Assembly: GCA_910587575.1 (NCBI GenBank)
Contig: CAJULU010000052.1
Span: 1-25,581, forward strand
Reading direction: 5' to 3'
DNA: 25,581 nt
Source: an uncultured Dorea sp.
GTDB taxonomy: Bacteria > Bacillota > Clostridia > Lachnospirales > Lachnospiraceae
Each line of letters starts with the position of its first letter. Within the stretch, counting starts at the first letter, position 1. The notes under the pieces are model-generated. The model was not told where the DNA came from and made no database searches. It saw only the letters and a program-made list of their open reading frames with translations. Of the stretch, positions 23,927 to 25,581 are shown one piece after another. The translations under genes and the position numbers were made by a program.

Positions 23927-23938
23927 GTCCCTTTTCTA

Positions 23939-23964
23939 TTTCTGTCAATCGTTTCTGTCAATCG
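23939..23964. repeat. 13-bp tandem duplication at a gene end
   Basis: TTTCTGTCAATCG occurs twice in direct succession (23939-23951 and 23952-23964). The second copy contains the stop codon of the C39-like gene; the first copy repeats the same stop sequence just outside it. The two copies are identical, which suggests recent slippage. Confidence 0.7.
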
Positions 23965-24590
23965 TTCTGCCGGCCGTACAGGATGACTCCGCCTTTTTCC
24001 TCATATCCTGTATTCCACAGTTCTTTCAGCGGAAGCCGTACCTTTTCTCCATAAGTGGCTGCTAAGATATCAAAGTCCTGCCCTGCCGCTTCATATCCCA
24101 CCACCAGAAACCAGTGCCAGATAAAATCCTTATATTTCTCAGACATCTTATGTCTCAGCATCAGATACGGTACTGGCAGTCCTGCGTCAATCCGGCTCTT
24201 AATCGCCTTTTCCGCTTCTTCATAAGAATGTTCTCCCGAGAATCCTTCCATCCGGATCCTGCTGTCCACTCCTGTTCTGGTACGGACATCCGTAAGATAA
24301 CCCTCAAATCCCTGTATATACCATTCCAGCTTTTTTACCCCGTTCACCCTTGGGCGGATATAGGATTTCATAATCTGGCTGAACTTCGTATAGTCTTCTT
24401 TGTTCAGCTGGCTGATATCATAGGGATACAGCGTTTCCATTCCCATGTGTTTTGCAAAATAAATACAACTGTCACAGGCCGTTGCCGCAGCGCAGCCTCC
24501 GATGTGCATGACGATATTCGTAAACCAGTCCTGGCTGCCGCCAAATGCACCATCTATTGTAAAATAGTCAAGTAACATTTTTTTACTCAT
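23958..24590 (-). CDS. C39-like cysteine-peptidase-fold protein
   Basis: The 210-residue protein has GGCAAATACDSCIYFAKHMG, placing Cys33 at the start of a helix as in C39/papain-like folds, and IWHWFLVVGYE, placing His159 before a strand, followed by DFDILAATYGEKVRLPLKEL in the usual third-residue region. There is no signal peptide and no C39 bacteriocin transporter, so it is not a leader peptidase of that kind; an intracellular peptidase or a catalytically altered relative is likely. The start at 24590 has GGAG 6 nt upstream; an ATG at 24602 is less likely. It has its own promoter, divergent from the aminotransferase. It is not clearly related to the peptidase domain of the type VII effector. 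Confidence 0.65.
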   Translation of the reverse strand: MSKKMLLDYFTIDGAFGGSQDWFTNIVMHIGGCAAATACDSCIYFAKHMGMETLYPYDISQLNKEDYTKFSQIMKSYIRPRVNGVKKLEWYIQGFEGYLTDVRTRTGVDSRIRMEGFSGEHSYEEAEKAIKSRIDAGLPVPYLMLRHKMSEKYKDFIWHWFLVVGYEAAGQDFDILAATYGEKVRLPLKELWNTGYEEKGGVILYGRQND

Positions 24591-24620
24591 AACACTCTCC
24601 ATTGATTGATATTTATCTCT

Positions 24621-24649
24621 ATTCTATAAGCCTTTTTCAATATATGCAA
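24621..24649 (-). promoter_or_regulatory. Promoter of the C39-like gene
   Basis: On the minus strand TTGCAT (24649-24644) and TAGAAT (24626-24621) are 17 nt apart, about 30 nt before the start codon. It lies back to back with the plus-strand promoter of the aminotransferase. Confidence 0.65.
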
Positions 24650-24652
24650 GGC

Positions 24653-24697
24653 TGATATAATAGCAGTTGACTTTATTCTCTCTTTGATAAATACTAT
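24653..24697 (+). promoter_or_regulatory. Promoter region of the aminotransferase gene
   Basis: A perfect TATAAT (24656-24661) with an extended TG (24653-24654) is the best candidate; the matching -35 region is poor. A second option is TTGACT (24667-24672) with TACTAT (24692-24697), but its 19-nt spacing is long. Either would give a leader of about 35-70 nt. Confidence 0.5.
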
Positions 24698-24738
24698 ATA
24701 TTAACGAAAGAAATATTTTTTTAGGAGGAACAGTGCAT

Positions 24739-25581
24739 ATGTCACAAGTAAAATACGTTGACCGCAGAAACACTAACTGCAACAAATGGGACGCCCAGAC
24801 CGCAATGTTCGGGGAAGAGGGGCTTCTGCCTCTGTGGGTTGCCGACATGGATTTCCAGGTACCTTCCTGTGTAACGGATGCCTTAAGCGCTTATGTATCC
24901 CAGGGAGTGTTCGGATATTACAAAGTACCCGATTCTTATTACCAGGCATTTATCGACTGGGAGAAGCAGCATCATTCCTATGAGGTACAAAGGGAATGGA
25001 TCCGCTTCTCGCCTGGCGTGGTGTCCGCATTTAACTGGATCACCCAGTTTATGACACAGCCGGACGATGCCGTTATCGTTCTGACTCCGGTCTATTATCC
25101 CTTTCTTCATGCAGTGAAGAATAACGGCCGCCGTCTGGTCACATCGGATCTGATCAACACGTCCGGCGTATACACCATTGACTTTGAAGATTTTGAGCAG
25201 AAAATAACAGAAAACCAGGTTACCCTGTTCATCCTCTGCTCTCCCCATAACCCGGCGGGCCGTGTCTGGACGCAAAGCGAACTGCAGACACTGTTTGAAA
25301 TCTGCCGGAAGCATCATGTGTTCGTGATCTCCGATGAGATCCACCAGGACCTGACATTTGACGGCCATACACATATTCCGTCCTTTCGCACGGGCAGCTA
25401 CGATGACATGATGATTACCGTTACAGCGCCCTCCAAAACATTTAACCTTGCAGGATGCCAGAATTCCCTTATTATAATCCCAGACGGGAACCTCCGCAGG
25501 AAATGGGATGCATTCGTAACTGGTATCCGCATCCAGGGTGGGAATGCATTCGGATATGTAGCTGCCGAAGCCGCCTATTCG
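24739..25581 (+). CDS. MalY/PatB-type PLP aminotransferase, cut by window end
   Basis: The 281 visible residues belong to the class I/II aminotransferase fold, MalY/PatB subgroup, which often has cystathionine beta-lyase (C-S lyase) activity. Signatures are LPLWVADMDFQVP (30-42), SPGVVSAFNW, VYYPF, SPHNPAGRVW, ISDEIHQDL with the PLP-contacting Asp, and TAPSKTFNLAG with the PLP lysine K233. The gene runs past the window edge; a full protein is usually about 390 residues, so roughly the last 110 are missing. AGGAGG 10 nt before the ATG sets the start. It is divergent from the C39-like gene. Confidence 0.92.
   Translation, partial: MSQVKYVDRRNTNCNKWDAQTAMFGEEGLLPLWVADMDFQVPSCVTDALSAYVSQGVFGYYKVPDSYYQAFIDWEKQHHSYEVQREWIRFSPGVVSAFNWITQFMTQPDDAVIVLTPVYYPFLHAVKNNGRRLVTSDLINTSGVYTIDFEDFEQKITENQVTLFILCSPHNPAGRVWTQSELQTLFEICRKHHVFVISDEIHQDLTFDGHTHIPSFRTGSYDDMMITVTAPSKTFNLAGCQNSLIIIPDGNLRRKWDAFVTGIRIQGGNAFGYVAAEAAYS

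Noticed and set aside
24883..25374. Minus-strand open frame of 163 codons opposite the aminotransferase.
   Set aside because: The plus-strand frame has full aminotransferase motifs and a strong ribosome site, so this is a shadow.
1..25581. CRISPR arrays, tRNA or rRNA genes, insertion sequences.
   Set aside because: No regularly spaced repeats, no tRNA-like cloverleaf, no rRNA sequence and no transposase were recognised by eye.

Overview
The window looks like a chromosomal segment of a low-to-mid GC Gram-positive anaerobe, most likely a Clostridia member of the Lachnospiraceae type. This rests on strong AGGAGG ribosome sites, TTGACA/TATAAT promoters, a DUF6465-type Lys/Ala-rich protein, a short L-aspartate oxidase, and a Firmicutes-style (type VIIb) secretion locus. 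The assignment is inferred from gene content only. Nearly everything is on the minus strand; a serine recombinase (21555-22169) and the partial aminotransferase at the right edge are on the plus strand.

Left part (1-8142, minus strand): a PHP-type metallophosphoesterase, a multi-TM protein with a strongly acidic tail, and the Lys/Ala-rich DUF6465 protein with its own promoter and terminator. Next comes a tight operon, nadA-nadB-nadC-niaR-cytidylate-kinase-like-permease. It makes nicotinate mononucleotide from aspartate and carries the gene for its own putative niacin-responsive repressor. A good sigma-A promoter lies before nadA, and a near-palindrome covers its -35 box, a plausible NiaR operator.

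Centre (8143-19398, minus strand): an approximately 11 kb unit read as a complete, compact type VIIb secretion system plus cargo. In transcription order it holds EsaA-like, WXG100 (EsxA-like), EssA-like, EsaB/YukD-like, EssB and EssC (FtsK/SpoIIIE ATPase). These are followed by a small TTG-started helical SACOL2603/DUF3130-like partner and an LXG-like protein ending in a papain/C39-like cysteine-peptidase domain, the likely effector. Last come an N-terminally membrane-anchored protein (candidate immunity or accessory factor) and a small coiled-coil protein. A clear promoter and a leader of about 160 nt with three inverted repeats precede the unit. The putative protease effector module is the most interesting content of the window.

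Right part (19448-25581): a methyl-accepting chemotaxis protein interrupted by one in-frame TAG in its Cache sensor domain; a stand-alone small serine recombinase; a GC-rich hairpin; a cyclophilin - EamA transporter - DUF3006-like cluster with overlapping genes; a C39-like cysteine-peptidase-fold protein; and, divergent from it, the 5' part of a MalY/PatB-type aminotransferase cut by the window end. No rRNA, tRNA, CRISPR array or insertion sequence was recognised.
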